Shown piece after piece: positions 18,751 through 27,056 of a DNA stretch of 49,512 nt; position 1 is the stretch's first letter, and every line of letters begins with the position of its first letter. The notes beneath the pieces are model-generated. The model was not told the origin of the DNA. It saw nothing but the letters and a program-made list of their open reading frames with translations, and ran no database searches. Location: positions 1 to 49,512 of the forward strand of contig CANQEL010000018.1 in assembly GCA_947594855.1 (NCBI GenBank). The letters run 5' to 3'. The position numbers and the translations under genes are program-made. The DNA comes from an uncultured Lachnospiraceae bacterium (GTDB taxonomy: Bacteria; Bacillota; Clostridia; Lachnospirales; Lachnospiraceae).

Positions 18751-19443
18751 ATGGTTAAAGTATATTTATATGATTTGCATAATCTTAAAAATGAGGGAGA
18801 ATACCTGTACAGAAAGGAGCGGGCGTCGGAGAAAAGGCGGCCGGCTTCATTTGTGTATAATGAATTTCTTAAGAATAATAAAGCCGTTGTCAATTTGGGA
18901 GTATCAGCTGTTCTTGACGAGGCGTTTAAGGAATTCGGGTTCAGGGAAAAGGATGCCGTTATCATATATGGAAAGTATGGCAAGCCCATACTTAAAGATT
19001 ATCCCGGTATCCACTTTAATTTGTCACATTCGGGACAATATGTGATGTGCGCTGTGGGCGGTGTACCTGTAGGAGTGGATATACAGGAGAATATTGGCAA
19101 TAAGAGTTCTGTTGCGAAAAGATTTTTTTCCAGGAATGAATATGAAAGAATACTTTCGTGTCCTGACGAGGCTTCTGCAAATACTCTGTTTTACAGATAC
19201 TGGACACTGAAAGAAAGCTATGTCAAGACATTGGGAACAGGGATAGGAGATGTTTTTGGGAAAACGGAATTTGTACCGGCAGGCGTATGTGATAATGTAT
19301 ATGGTGAATATATGACAATTGCAGACGGTTCCGGAAATAACCGGTATATCTTCAGGGAATATTCTGTATGCGGTTACAGCGCAGCAGTATGTTCAGCAGG
19401 AGACAGTAATATAACAGATATAAAATTAATCGGGGGAATATGA
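18751..19443 (+). CDS. Sfp-type 4'-phosphopantetheinyl transferase
   Basis: Transfers phosphopantetheine from CoA to a Ser of carrier proteins. The 230-residue protein is the Sfp/Gsp length and shows the family signatures in order: HFNLSHSGQYVMCAV, GVDIQENIG (metal-binding Asp), FFSRNEYERIL, and FYRYWTLKESYVKTLGTGI (the WxxKES motif). It is not an AcpS-size enzyme. No NRPS or PKS genes are in view, so the acceptor carrier protein is unknown. The ATG at 18751 gives the standard MVKVYLYDL start but has no obvious Shine-Dalgarno, so translation may be weak. It is followed at once by the small gene at 19445. Confidence 0.88.
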   Translation: MVKVYLYDLHNLKNEGEYLYRKERASEKRRPASFVYNEFLKNNKAVVNLGVSAVLDEAFKEFGFREKDAVIIYGKYGKPILKDYPGIHFNLSHSGQYVMCAVGGVPVGVDIQENIGNKSSVAKRFFSRNEYERILSCPDEASANTLFYRYWTLKESYVKTLGTGIGDVFGKTEFVPAGVCDNVYGEYMTIADGSGNNRYIFREYSVCGYSAAVCSAGDSNITDIKLIGGI

Positions 19444-19444
19444 G

Positions 19445-19840
19445 ATGAGTAATATTCAAATCAGCATAAGCCAGACGGCAATAAAGGAAATGAGGTACAG
19501 CAATTTAATTACGGCGGTTACTGCAAAACCTGTAAGGCTGGAGGTAAAGACACATGCGAAAGTAAAACTTAATATGTCCACACCGCTTTCTGCAATATTT
19601 GAGGTTACATTTCAGGCGGTGGAACCGGAGGAGGAAAGAATATATCTTGAAATACAGACATATACGCCTGTTACGGTCAGCAGTTATATTGATAATCTTG
19701 ACAAGGTCCTGCAAAAGGAATACATGTCAAGTATAATGCTTGCAGTAAATGAAAAAATCCGTATGGTTACATCAGTGCTGGGACTTAATATGAGGGTTCC
19801 AAACCTTACTTTTTCATATGAAAATAAACATCATGACTAA
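19445..19840 (+). CDS. Small SecB-like protein, function unknown
   Basis: A 131-residue soluble protein starting one base after the phosphopantetheinyl transferase stop, so probably cotranscribed with it. The pattern of alternating beta strands (PVRLEVKTHAKVKLNM, then PLSAIFEVTFQAVEPEEERI) followed by a helix and a short end motif (VLGLNMRVPNLTFSY) recalls the SecB-like chaperone fold seen in Firmicute proteins with an "FPP.LPP" ending. This is a structural-pattern guess only; no catalytic motif, signal peptide or membrane segment was seen. Confidence 0.5.
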   Translation: MSNIQISISQTAIKEMRYSNLITAVTAKPVRLEVKTHAKVKLNMSTPLSAIFEVTFQAVEPEEERIYLEIQTYTPVTVSSYIDNLDKVLQKEYMSSIMLAVNEKIRMVTSVLGLNMRVPNLTFSYENKHHD

Positions 19841-19859
19841 TTAATATAACATAAAACCA

Positions 19860-19888
19860 TTGAATTGTATTTACGGGTACAATATTAT
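19860..19888 (+). promoter_or_regulatory. Promoter of the alpha-galactosidase gene
   Basis: TTGAAT (19860-19865) and TATTAT (19883-19888) separated by 17 bp, about 40 bp before the alpha-galactosidase start. No sugar-operator palindrome was recognised around it. Confidence 0.5.
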
Positions 19889-19928
19889 GTACAAAAGCAA
19901 TGTGAAAGAGAACAAAAGGAGATATTAC

Positions 19929-22094
19929 ATGGGTATTATATTTAATGAAAAAGAGAGTATTTTTAAACTTGATACGAAAAATACAAGTTATATTATGGGT
20001 ATTGAAGGTGACTTAGGACATCTTGTACATATTTACTATGGGAAAAAACTTAAAGGGGATAATAACCCTTCTCATATGCCGGTAATAAATTTCACCCATA
20101 AAATATGGTTTATGGACGGCAATGCAATGGAATATCCTGCAGACGGCTGTGGGGATTTCAGGGAGCATTGTATTGAAATAAGAACAGAAGATGGTTATTC
20201 CGCGCTTGAACCGGTGTATGTATCGCATAACATATATAAAGGAAAACCTTTGCTTCCGGGACTTCCGGCAACATTTGCAGATGAAAGCTGCTGCATGACT
20301 CTTGAGATAGTTATGCAGGATGCCCTGGCAGGGGTTGAAGCAGTTCTTCTGTATTCGGTATTTGAAGATACCGATGTAATTACAAGGAGTGTAAGAGTAA
20401 GAAATATCAGCGATAAAAATGTTACGCTGACTAAAGTATTGTCAGCATGTCTTGATATAGTAAATGATAATTATGAGGTTATTACCCTTCATGGTGCATG
20501 GGGAAGGGAAAGAAGCATACAGAGGCAGAAACTGGGTTATGGAAGATGTGGAGTATTTTCGGAAAGAGGGGTTTCGGGACACCAGAACCATCCGTTTATT
20601 GCTCTTGTTTCAGAGAATACTACGCAGAAAACCGGCGATGTTTATGCAATGAATTTTGTATATTCAGGTAATTATGAAGCGCAGTGCGAGCGTACAAGTA
20701 ATGATATGGTGCGTATGGTAATGGGTATTAATCCGTACAATTTTGCATGGAAGCTTGAAAGCGGACAGGAGTTTATCGCGCCGGAAGTTGTTATGGTATA
20801 TTCTGCGGAAGGACTTGGAAAGATGACAAGGACTTTCCATGATTTATACAGAAATCATCTTATAAGGGGAAAATATAAGGATATAAAAAGACCGATACTT
20901 ATTAACAACTGGGAAGCTACATATTTTGATTTTGATACGGAGAAACTTCTGCAGATAGCGAAAGAGGCAAAAAAACACGGAATAGAAATGCTTGTTGTTG
21001 ACGACGGGTGGTTCGGCAACAGGTTTGACGATAACAGGGCGCTTGGCGACTGGGTAGTGAATGAAGACAAAATAAAAGGCGGGCTTAAATACCTTGTTGA
21101 TGAGGTTAATAAGCTTGGAATGAAGTTCGGTATGTGGTTTGAACCCGAAATGATATGCCCTGATTCGGATTTGTACAGAGCGCATCCTGACTGGGCGTTT
21201 CATATACCCGGAAGGGAAGGCGCGCGCGCAAGAAACCAGATGGTTCTTGATATGACAAGAAAAGAAGTCCGTGATTATATATTTGACAGTATGGCGAAGG
21301 TGTTAAATTCCGCTAATGTGGAATATATTAAATGGGATATGAACAGAGCGCTTACCGATGTTGCAAGCTTGTCACTTCCTGCAGACAGGCAGGGAGAGAT
21401 ATATCACAGATATATGCTTGCAGTATATGAACTGCAGGAGAGGATAGTAAAAGAATTCCCTCATATTCTTCTCGAAAACTGTTCAAGCGGCGGCGGACGT
21501 TATGACCCCGGTATGTTATATTACAGCCCTCAGATATGGTGTTCTGACAATGCAGATGCAATAGACAGGCTTTCCATACAGGAAGGTACTGCGCTTATAT
21601 ATCCGTTGTCCACAATGGGCGCGCATGTTACCGACTGTCCTAACCATAGCGTAGGAAGGACTACACCGTTTGATACAAGAGGGATTGTTGCGCTTGCAGG
21701 AACATTCGGTTATGAACTTGATGTTACGAAAATTGATGAAAAGGAAAGAGAGCAGATATCCGAACAGACTAAGATGTTCCATAAATATAACGATCTTGTA
21801 AGGGAGGGCGATTATTACAGGCTGGCGTCATATTCGCTTAATAACAGATATGATTGTTATATGGTTGTATCAAAGGATAAAAAAGAGGCGCTTGTTACAT
21901 ACGTACAGGTAAAAACGGTAGCTGCAATACCGGCGCCGGTAATTAAGCTTGACGGATTATTAGAAGATGTTAAGTACTATATAGATGAACTTGAAAATAC
22001 AATGCCCGGAGACGTGCTTATGAATATGGGACTTCCTGTAAAGCCTGAACACGGAGATTATAAAGCAAGGCTGTATCACCTTATAGCAGAATAA
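19929..22094 (+). CDS. GH36 alpha-galactosidase
   Basis: Hydrolyses terminal alpha-1,6-galactose from raffinose-family sugars and galactomannan. The 721-residue protein has the normal family length: an N-terminal beta-sandwich, a (beta/alpha)8 barrel from about residue 320 and a C-terminal beta domain. Catalytic motifs are present: nucleophile Asp470 in YIKWDMNR and acid/base Asp540 in WCSDNADA, along with EMLVVDDGWFG, GMWFEPEMI and CSSGGGRYDPG. I start at 19929 (MGIIFNEKES) because AAAGGAGA lies 8-10 nt upstream; an earlier in-frame ATG has no such site. There is no signal peptide, so it acts in the cytosol on imported oligosaccharides. No transporter is adjacent. Confidence 0.95.
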   Translation: MGIIFNEKESIFKLDTKNTSYIMGIEGDLGHLVHIYYGKKLKGDNNPSHMPVINFTHKIWFMDGNAMEYPADGCGDFREHCIEIRTEDGYSALEPVYVSHNIYKGKPLLPGLPATFADESCCMTLEIVMQDALAGVEAVLLYSVFEDTDVITRSVRVRNISDKNVTLTKVLSACLDIVNDNYEVITLHGAWGRERSIQRQKLGYGRCGVFSERGVSGHQNHPFIALVSENTTQKTGDVYAMNFVYSGNYEAQCERTSNDMVRMVMGINPYNFAWKLESGQEFIAPEVVMVYSAEGLGKMTRTFHDLYRNHLIRGKYKDIKRPILINNWEATYFDFDTEKLLQIAKEAKKHGIEMLVVDDGWFGNRFDDNRALGDWVVNEDKIKGGLKYLVDEVNKLGMKFGMWFEPEMICPDSDLYRAHPDWAFHIPGREGARARNQMVLDMTRKEVRDYIFDSMAKVLNSANVEYIKWDMNRALTDVASLSLPADRQGEIYHRYMLAVYELQERIVKEFPHILLENCSSGGGRYDPGMLYYSPQIWCSDNADAIDRLSIQEGTALIYPLSTMGAHVTDCPNHSVGRTTPFDTRGIVALAGTFGYELDVTKIDEKEREQISEQTKMFHKYNDLVREGDYYRLASYSLNNRYDCYMVVSKDKKEALVTYVQVKTVAAIPAPVIKLDGLLEDVKYYIDELENTMPGDVLMNMGLPVKPEHGDYKARLYHLIAE

Positions 22095-22101
22095 AAAATG
22101 T

Positions 22102-22142
22102 GGTCTGTGTTATACGACTTAGTATGGCACAGACCTTTTTTA
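22102..22142 (+). terminator. Terminator after the alpha-galactosidase gene
   Basis: GGTCTGTG (22102-22109) pairs with CACAGACC (22128-22135), followed by a seven-T run. Eight base pairs, starting 7 bp after the stop codon. Confidence 0.75.
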
Positions 22143-22177
22143 ATTATCTGATGCTCATTTTCTATAGATTATAGTTT

Positions 22178-22204
22178 GTGACGCATTAGATTTTTTTTCG
22201 TGTA
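22178..22204 (+). promoter_or_regulatory. Putative ECF-sigma-type promoter of the sigma/anti-sigma/serpin unit
   Basis: GTGACG (22178-22183), a 15-bp T-rich spacer and CGTGTA (22199-22204), about 45 bp before the sigma gene. The boxes and short spacing look like an ECF-class promoter (AAC/GAC-type -35, CGT-type -10) and not a sigma-A promoter. This suggests autoregulation but is a reading of pattern only. Confidence 0.45.
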
Positions 22205-22248
22205 TTATTATATAGGAAACCAATCACAGGGAAAGCAGAGGAAAGTAC

Positions 22249-22809
22249 ATGGAAGACAGTCAGATTATAGATTTATATTGGAGGCGTTCAGAAGAAGCCA
22301 TAGAAAAAACAGCAGAAAAATATGGTAAATACTGCTACCGTATTGCGTATGGAATACTGCAGGACAGATTGGACAGTGAGGAATGTGTTAATGATACATA
22401 TATGAAAGCATGGAGGGCGATGCCGCCCAAACGTCCGGACAAGCTGGCAGCTTTTTTAGGGAAGATAGCGCGAAGTCTTGCAATTGACAGATGGAGAAAA
22501 TATACGGCAAAAAAGCGGGGCGGCGGACAGGTGGAGCTTGTGTTAGAAGAGTTAAACGAATGTATTGGAACACAAAACGGTCCGGAACAGGCTGTAGATG
22601 AAATAGTACTGGCGGAAATACTTAATGATTTTGTAGGGGCGCTGCCAATGCAGGCAAGAAAGATTTTTGTACGCAGATACTGGTATATGAGTTCGGTAAA
22701 AGAGATTGCAGGAGATTTTCATTTTACTGAGAGCAAGGTGAAAATGATACTGTTAAGGGCAAGAAACGAGCTTAAAGAAAGGCTTGGGAAGGAAGGTATT
22801 GTAATATGA
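22249..22809 (+). CDS. ECF-type RNA polymerase sigma factor
   Basis: A 186-residue sigma-70 family protein with only regions 2 and 4, as in the ECF group. Region 2 covers about residues 8-90 (YRIAYGILQDRLDSEECVND, then TYMKAWRAMPP and FLGKIARSLAIDRWRK). Region 4 covers about 130-180 (ALPMQARKIFVRRYWYMSSV, then KEIAGDFHFTESKVKMILLR). Its stop overlaps the start of the next gene (ATGA, 22806-22809), the usual arrangement for a sigma factor and its inhibitor. It probably activates the ECF-like promoter just upstream and so drives the serpin. The inducing signal is unknown. Confidence 0.93.
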   Translation: MEDSQIIDLYWRRSEEAIEKTAEKYGKYCYRIAYGILQDRLDSEECVNDTYMKAWRAMPPKRPDKLAAFLGKIARSLAIDRWRKYTAKKRGGGQVELVLEELNECIGTQNGPEQAVDEIVLAEILNDFVGALPMQARKIFVRRYWYMSSVKEIAGDFHFTESKVKMILLRARNELKERLGKEGIVI

Positions 22810-23750
22810 AAGGCGAAGATATATTAACATGCATGGGATTATTGAAGGATGAGTATATCCTGGAGGCAGCCGGTATGCATAAACAGAAAAAAAACAGAAG
22901 TTATGCGGCATTTAAGAAATTTGCCGCAGCGGCATGTATTTGTCTTGTAGTCACAGCCGTATTTGCGGGGATAAGACAGCTTGTTTTATCCCGCAGTGAT
23001 TATACAGATATGGCTATGGACGGTGCAGCGCCGCAGGTTTCGCCGGAAGACGGTCATGACGGCAGTACTGTTACGGATGTTAATGCGCCGGTATATTATA
23101 GCAGCCTAAAATTTTCATATGAACAGACTGATGAAAAAATGCCTGTTTTATCAGAAAATGGTATTATGAGCATAGCGCCGTTTGATGAATCAATGCTTAA
23201 AGAAGAGGGGTGCTGTCTTATAATTGAAGGAATCGTAACCAATATATATACCAGACATTATACCTATGATACTTATAATGATAAGTTTAAAAAGAACGGT
23301 ACTTTGCAGCATATAACGGATACTGTTGTTTATGAGATTGCGGTAGATAAGACGTGGTATGGGGCTGATATGGCAGGTCAGACGATATTGATTGAGGATA
23401 CGGATTATTTTACAGAACCGGTTTTTTATGTAAAATCCGGCGGACGGTATGTACTTCCCCTGTATGAGTACGGAGATAAGCTTGATGTAGCGGATGATGA
23501 ATATGCATCCGGTGACATTAAAAGAGACAGCATCTACAGCACGGTTTGCCAGTATCATCCGCAGATAGAAGTTACTGACGACGGCTATTATCTTATATCA
23601 AAGGACTGGACTACGCTTAAGTCTGTAAATGCAAAGGACGTTATAATGGATACGGAAGACTTAAAAGACTCTTATTTTAAAGATAAGATGTGTCTTATAG
23701 ATGCGGATACTTTTGCGGAGCATATGGAGATATTGGTTTCCGGAATGTAA
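22806..23750 (+). CDS. Putative membrane-bound anti-sigma factor
   Basis: A 314-residue protein overlapping the sigma gene by 4 bp. It has a short cytoplasmic N-terminus (MKGEDILTCMGLLKDEYILE), a motif style common in proteins paired with ECF sigma factors in Clostridia. One transmembrane helix follows at about residues 36-62 (FKKFAAAACICLVVTAVFAG), then an external domain of about 250 residues rich in Asp and Tyr. No zinc-binding HxxxCxxC motif of classical zinc anti-sigma proteins was seen. The external part could sense a ligand or stress. The anti-sigma role is inferred from position, overlap and topology; the external domain is unrecognised. Confidence 0.7.
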   Translation: MKGEDILTCMGLLKDEYILEAAGMHKQKKNRSYAAFKKFAAAACICLVVTAVFAGIRQLVLSRSDYTDMAMDGAAPQVSPEDGHDGSTVTDVNAPVYYSSLKFSYEQTDEKMPVLSENGIMSIAPFDESMLKEEGCCLIIEGIVTNIYTRHYTYDTYNDKFKKNGTLQHITDTVVYEIAVDKTWYGADMAGQTILIEDTDYFTEPVFYVKSGGRYVLPLYEYGDKLDVADDEYASGDIKRDSIYSTVCQYHPQIEVTDDGYYLISKDWTTLKSVNAKDVIMDTEDLKDSYFKDKMCLIDADTFAEHMEILVSGM

Positions 23751-23778
23751 AACGGTTTATACGATAAGGAGGGAGAAT

Positions 23779-25050
23779 ATGAAGGAGAAAAAAAGAAAGC
23801 GCGGGTATATCGTATGCATAATTTTTGCGGCATGTATTGTATTGTGCATATCTGGTATATTGGCATTAAAAAAGTGGCATACCGGTACGCATATAGCACA
23901 TGAGGGCATATTGAAAGGATACTCGGATGAGATAAATTCACTGGGCTATAGTATATTTGACAGGCTTAAGACGGAAGATGACAATACATTTATTTCCCCA
24001 ATGAGTATATATATTACCATGGCAATGCTCGTAAACGGAGCGGACGGGGTTTCGCGTGATGAGCTTATGAATACGCTTGGAATTGAGAATTATGATGAAT
24101 GGAACAGTACCCTGGCGGAATATATCAGGCAGAGCAGCCGCGCCGATTGTTTTATAGCTGATTCCGTATGGCTTGGAGATAATATAGCAGAGGCTGATAA
24201 TATAGAGAATGACTTTACCTCGCCGCTTAAAAAATATTATAACAGTAAGGTGTATAAGAATGTTTTGTTTGACAGCGGTACAGTGAAAAAAATGAATAAA
24301 TGGGTATATGAAAATACCGGTGGAATGATTGAAAAGATAACTGACGGTTTTTTGCCTGATACAATGTTTGCCCTAATTAACGCAATATATTTTGAGGGGG
24401 AATGGAGCAATGCATTTGATAAGGGGAATACGGTAAAAGAAAAGTTTTTCGGTTCATCTGAAACGGAAACGGTCGATATGATGACGTCGGCTGAAGTTAA
24501 CGATTACAGATATTTTAAAGACGATAGTTTTGCCGGGATTGAACTTGAATATAAGGATACAGATTATGCGATGGATATAATAATGTCTGCAGATAACAGT
24601 AAAAGAACAGGCGATGTATGGGATATGTTAAGCGATACGGAACGGCTTGAGGTGATAGATAAATTTGCAGATGCGGAATATGAAAGCATAAGAACGTTAA
24701 AGATTCCAAGGCTTGAACTTGAATATGAGACAGATGACGGACTTGAGAAAGCTCTTGCAGAAATGGGAATCAGGACTATATTTGACATGGACTCTTCAGA
24801 TTTTTCAAAGATAGGAACAGATTTAAACGGAGATAATCTGTACATAAATAAGCTTATACACAAAACTGCGTTAAAGGCAGACGAGAAAGGTACAAAAGCT
24901 GCGGCAGTGACTTATGCGGGCGAAGATGCAGCGGCGCCGGCTGTCGATGAAACTGCGAAGGATTTTATTGTTGACAGACCGTTTATATTCGTTATACGGG
25001 ACACTGTATCACAAACTGTATTGTTTATCGGTGAAGTTAATAATCTTTAA
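23779..25050 (+). CDS. Membrane-anchored serpin (serine protease inhibitor)
   Basis: Serpins trap serine or cysteine proteases by irreversible conformational change. This 423-residue protein has a basic N-terminus, one hydrophobic segment (about residues 10-33, without a lipobox) and a full serpin domain. Seen: DNTFISPMSIYITMAMLVNG, FALINAIYFEGEWSNAFDKG, and near the C-terminus DRPFIFVIRD. The reactive loop hinge EKGTKAAAV starts at Glu369; by normal spacing P14 is Thr372 and P1-P1' is Ala385-Ala386, so an elastase-type target is plausible. GGAGGGAGA sets the start at 23779. It follows the anti-sigma gene by 28 bp, so it is likely sigma-controlled. External location is inferred. Confidence 0.93.
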   Translation: MKEKKRKRGYIVCIIFAACIVLCISGILALKKWHTGTHIAHEGILKGYSDEINSLGYSIFDRLKTEDDNTFISPMSIYITMAMLVNGADGVSRDELMNTLGIENYDEWNSTLAEYIRQSSRADCFIADSVWLGDNIAEADNIENDFTSPLKKYYNSKVYKNVLFDSGTVKKMNKWVYENTGGMIEKITDGFLPDTMFALINAIYFEGEWSNAFDKGNTVKEKFFGSSETETVDMMTSAEVNDYRYFKDDSFAGIELEYKDTDYAMDIIMSADNSKRTGDVWDMLSDTERLEVIDKFADAEYESIRTLKIPRLELEYETDDGLEKALAEMGIRTIFDMDSSDFSKIGTDLNGDNLYINKLIHKTALKADEKGTKAAAVTYAGEDAAAPAVDETAKDFIVDRPFIFVIRDTVSQTVLFIGEVNNL

Positions 25051-25051
25051 G

Positions 25052-25084
25052 GGAAAAAGGCCCGGTATCATATTGAATACCGGG
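25052..25084 (-). terminator. Terminator between convergent serpin and Na/Pi genes
   Basis: CCCGGTAT (25061-25068) pairs with ATACCGGG (25077-25084). Read on the minus strand it is followed by CCTTTTTCCC, a good U-run, so it mainly ends the Na/Pi transcript; the plus-strand side is weaker. It overlaps the Na/Pi stop codon. Confidence 0.65.
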
Positions 25085-26843
25085 TCTTATATTCTTCAAA
25101 GTATTTCCTGAATTCAGCGTTGTCTATTTCCTTAACAGAGTTATCTTTAAGAGCGTTAAGGTATTCGTGAGTATCAAATACGTCTGACTGAAGTTCAATC
25201 ATTGCTACCGCAATGTTGGAACAATAGTCGGCGATTCTCTCATAATTGGTAAGCAGGTCATTGAATATGAAGCCCTGGTTAAGAGTACAGTGACCTGACT
25301 GTACACGGTGTATATGGCGCGTTTTGAGTTCATAACACAGATGGTCTACAACCTCTTCAAGAGGTTCTACCTTGTATGCTTTGCTCATATCGTTTTCAAT
25401 ATACCCGTCTATGGCAAGGTCAAGTATATCGTTTACGGCGCGCTTTAATACTTTGAGTTCGCGCACGGCGTCATTTGAAAACTTGATTTTCTTCTCATGG
25501 ATTTCATTTGCAAGATCCGCAATATTTACGGCGTGGTCGCCTATACGCTCAAAGTCGCCGAGAGTATGAAGTATAAGTGAAACTTCCCTTGTCTGGCTGT
25601 CTTTAAGCTCTACACCAGTAATTTTTACAAGATATGTGCCGAGCTTGTCCTCGTATTTGTCGATGATTTCTTCTTTAGAATATACTTTATTGTAATGTTT
25701 TTTGTCATAATCAGAAAGAAGGGATATTGAACGCGCTATATTTTTGCGGGCTTTCTTAGCCATTGAGCATACAGCCTGACGGCTCTGCTCTATGGCAAGC
25801 GCAGGGTGCGCGATAAAACGTTCTTCAAGCTGGTCGATTTCCTGGATATCTTCAAGCTCTTCCGGATTTTCTTTGAATATAAAGCATACGAGCTGTTCGA
25901 GCTTTCCTATAAACGGACTCAGAACAAGCATCGTTGCAGTACGGAATATTGTATTTATGAGGGCGATTGATATAGGGCTCATAGGCATATCCATAAAGTC
26001 AAAATGTACGAATGCATTAACCGTATAGAATATAGTTGCCCATATTATCGTGCCGAACAAATCGTTAAACAGATATATGAAAGCTGTCCTCTTTCCATTT
26101 GTATTGGTTCCGATTGCCGAAAGCAGTACAGGCGCAGAAGCTCCAATACCCATACCCATGATGATGGGAAGCGCAGTAGAAAAGTTGACTGCCCCGGTGA
26201 TGGTAAGGGCCTGAAGTATTCCGACAGAAGCGGAAGCACTCTGAAGGACTGCTGTTATAAGGATACCTATAAGGATTCCAAGAAGCGGATTGGAGAACGC
26301 TGTAAGAGTGCTCATAAATGCTTCGCTTTCCTTAAGGGGAGAAACGGCAGCGCTCATGTTCTGCATACCGAACATAAGGACAGAAAATCCGAGGAATATG
26401 TTTCCGAGATGCCGCATCGTCATCTTGCTGCATACCATTCTCAGTATTATACCAACGATGGCTATAATAGCGGACAGTGTTGCAGTCGAAAGGATACTTG
26501 CAACGCCGCTTGCATCATTATTGATATAAGACAGGCACAATATCCAGCCGGTTATACTTGTTCCTATATTGGCGCCCATTATTATTCCTATTGCCTGGGC
26601 GACTTTCATCATACCCGAATTTACGAAACCGACAACCATAACAGTAGTAGCGGAGGAACTCTGGATAACTGCAGTAACGGCAGTTCCGAGAAGTATTCCT
26701 TTTAAAGGGTTGTTGGTAAGTTTCCAAAGTATAATTTCCAGTTTGTTGCCGGCAACTTTTTTAAGTCCGTCGCCCATTAAGGACATTCCGAACAAAAACA
26801 GGGCAACGCCTCCAAGTAAAGAAATCACATTAGATATTCCCAT
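25068..26843 (-). CDS. Na+/phosphate cotransporter family protein with C-terminal PhoU domain
   Basis: A 591-residue membrane protein of the Na/Pi-II (NptA-like) family. The N-terminal half has the duplicated signature: GTAVTAVIQSSSATTVMVVG near residues 53-72 and ITAVLQSASASVGILQALTI near 195-214, with about eight transmembrane segments in all. From about residue 345 there is a PhoU-like four-helix domain (LGDFERIGDHAVNIADLANE near 436-455, plus LTNYERIADYCSNIAVAMIE), as in family members that sense or gate phosphate uptake. GGAGG precedes the ATG. It is convergent with the serpin and divergent from the ABC exporter pair. Substrate is probably phosphate, though some members lack shown transport. 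Confidence 0.92.
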   Translation of the reverse strand: MGISNVISLLGGVALFLFGMSLMGDGLKKVAGNKLEIILWKLTNNPLKGILLGTAVTAVIQSSSATTVMVVGFVNSGMMKVAQAIGIIMGANIGTSITGWILCLSYINNDASGVASILSTATLSAIIAIVGIILRMVCSKMTMRHLGNIFLGFSVLMFGMQNMSAAVSPLKESEAFMSTLTAFSNPLLGILIGILITAVLQSASASVGILQALTITGAVNFSTALPIIMGMGIGASAPVLLSAIGTNTNGKRTAFIYLFNDLFGTIIWATIFYTVNAFVHFDFMDMPMSPISIALINTIFRTATMLVLSPFIGKLEQLVCFIFKENPEELEDIQEIDQLEERFIAHPALAIEQSRQAVCSMAKKARKNIARSISLLSDYDKKHYNKVYSKEEIIDKYEDKLGTYLVKITGVELKDSQTREVSLILHTLGDFERIGDHAVNIADLANEIHEKKIKFSNDAVRELKVLKRAVNDILDLAIDGYIENDMSKAYKVEPLEEVVDHLCYELKTRHIHRVQSGHCTLNQGFIFNDLLTNYERIADYCSNIAVAMIELQSDVFDTHEYLNALKDNSVKEIDNAEFRKYFEEYKTRYSI

Positions 26844-27056
26844 TCTATTTTACCTCCAATTCCAATAATAACAGATTTGATATAAATGTAAAGTCGTTAA
26901 ATGTAGAAAAGGATACCAAATAATACCTATATTATAAAAAAATAACCTACGCCAATTGTTTTATAATACAATTTTAATGGTAAATTAGTAAATATACGTT
27001 AAAATTAAAATGTTTGTGTGCGTATTTTGACAAAATGAGAGAAGAAGGCATAAAAG

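Noticed and set aside
26004-26705. Plus-strand open frame rich in Tyr, Cys and Lys opposite the Na/Pi gene
   Set aside because: Lies wholly within a firmly identified gene on the other strand and has no recognisable motif.
26844-27056. Possible riboswitch before the ABC exporter
   Set aside because: The AT-rich 213-bp spacer shows no conserved riboswitch core or terminator; only a loose TATAAT near 26960 is seen.
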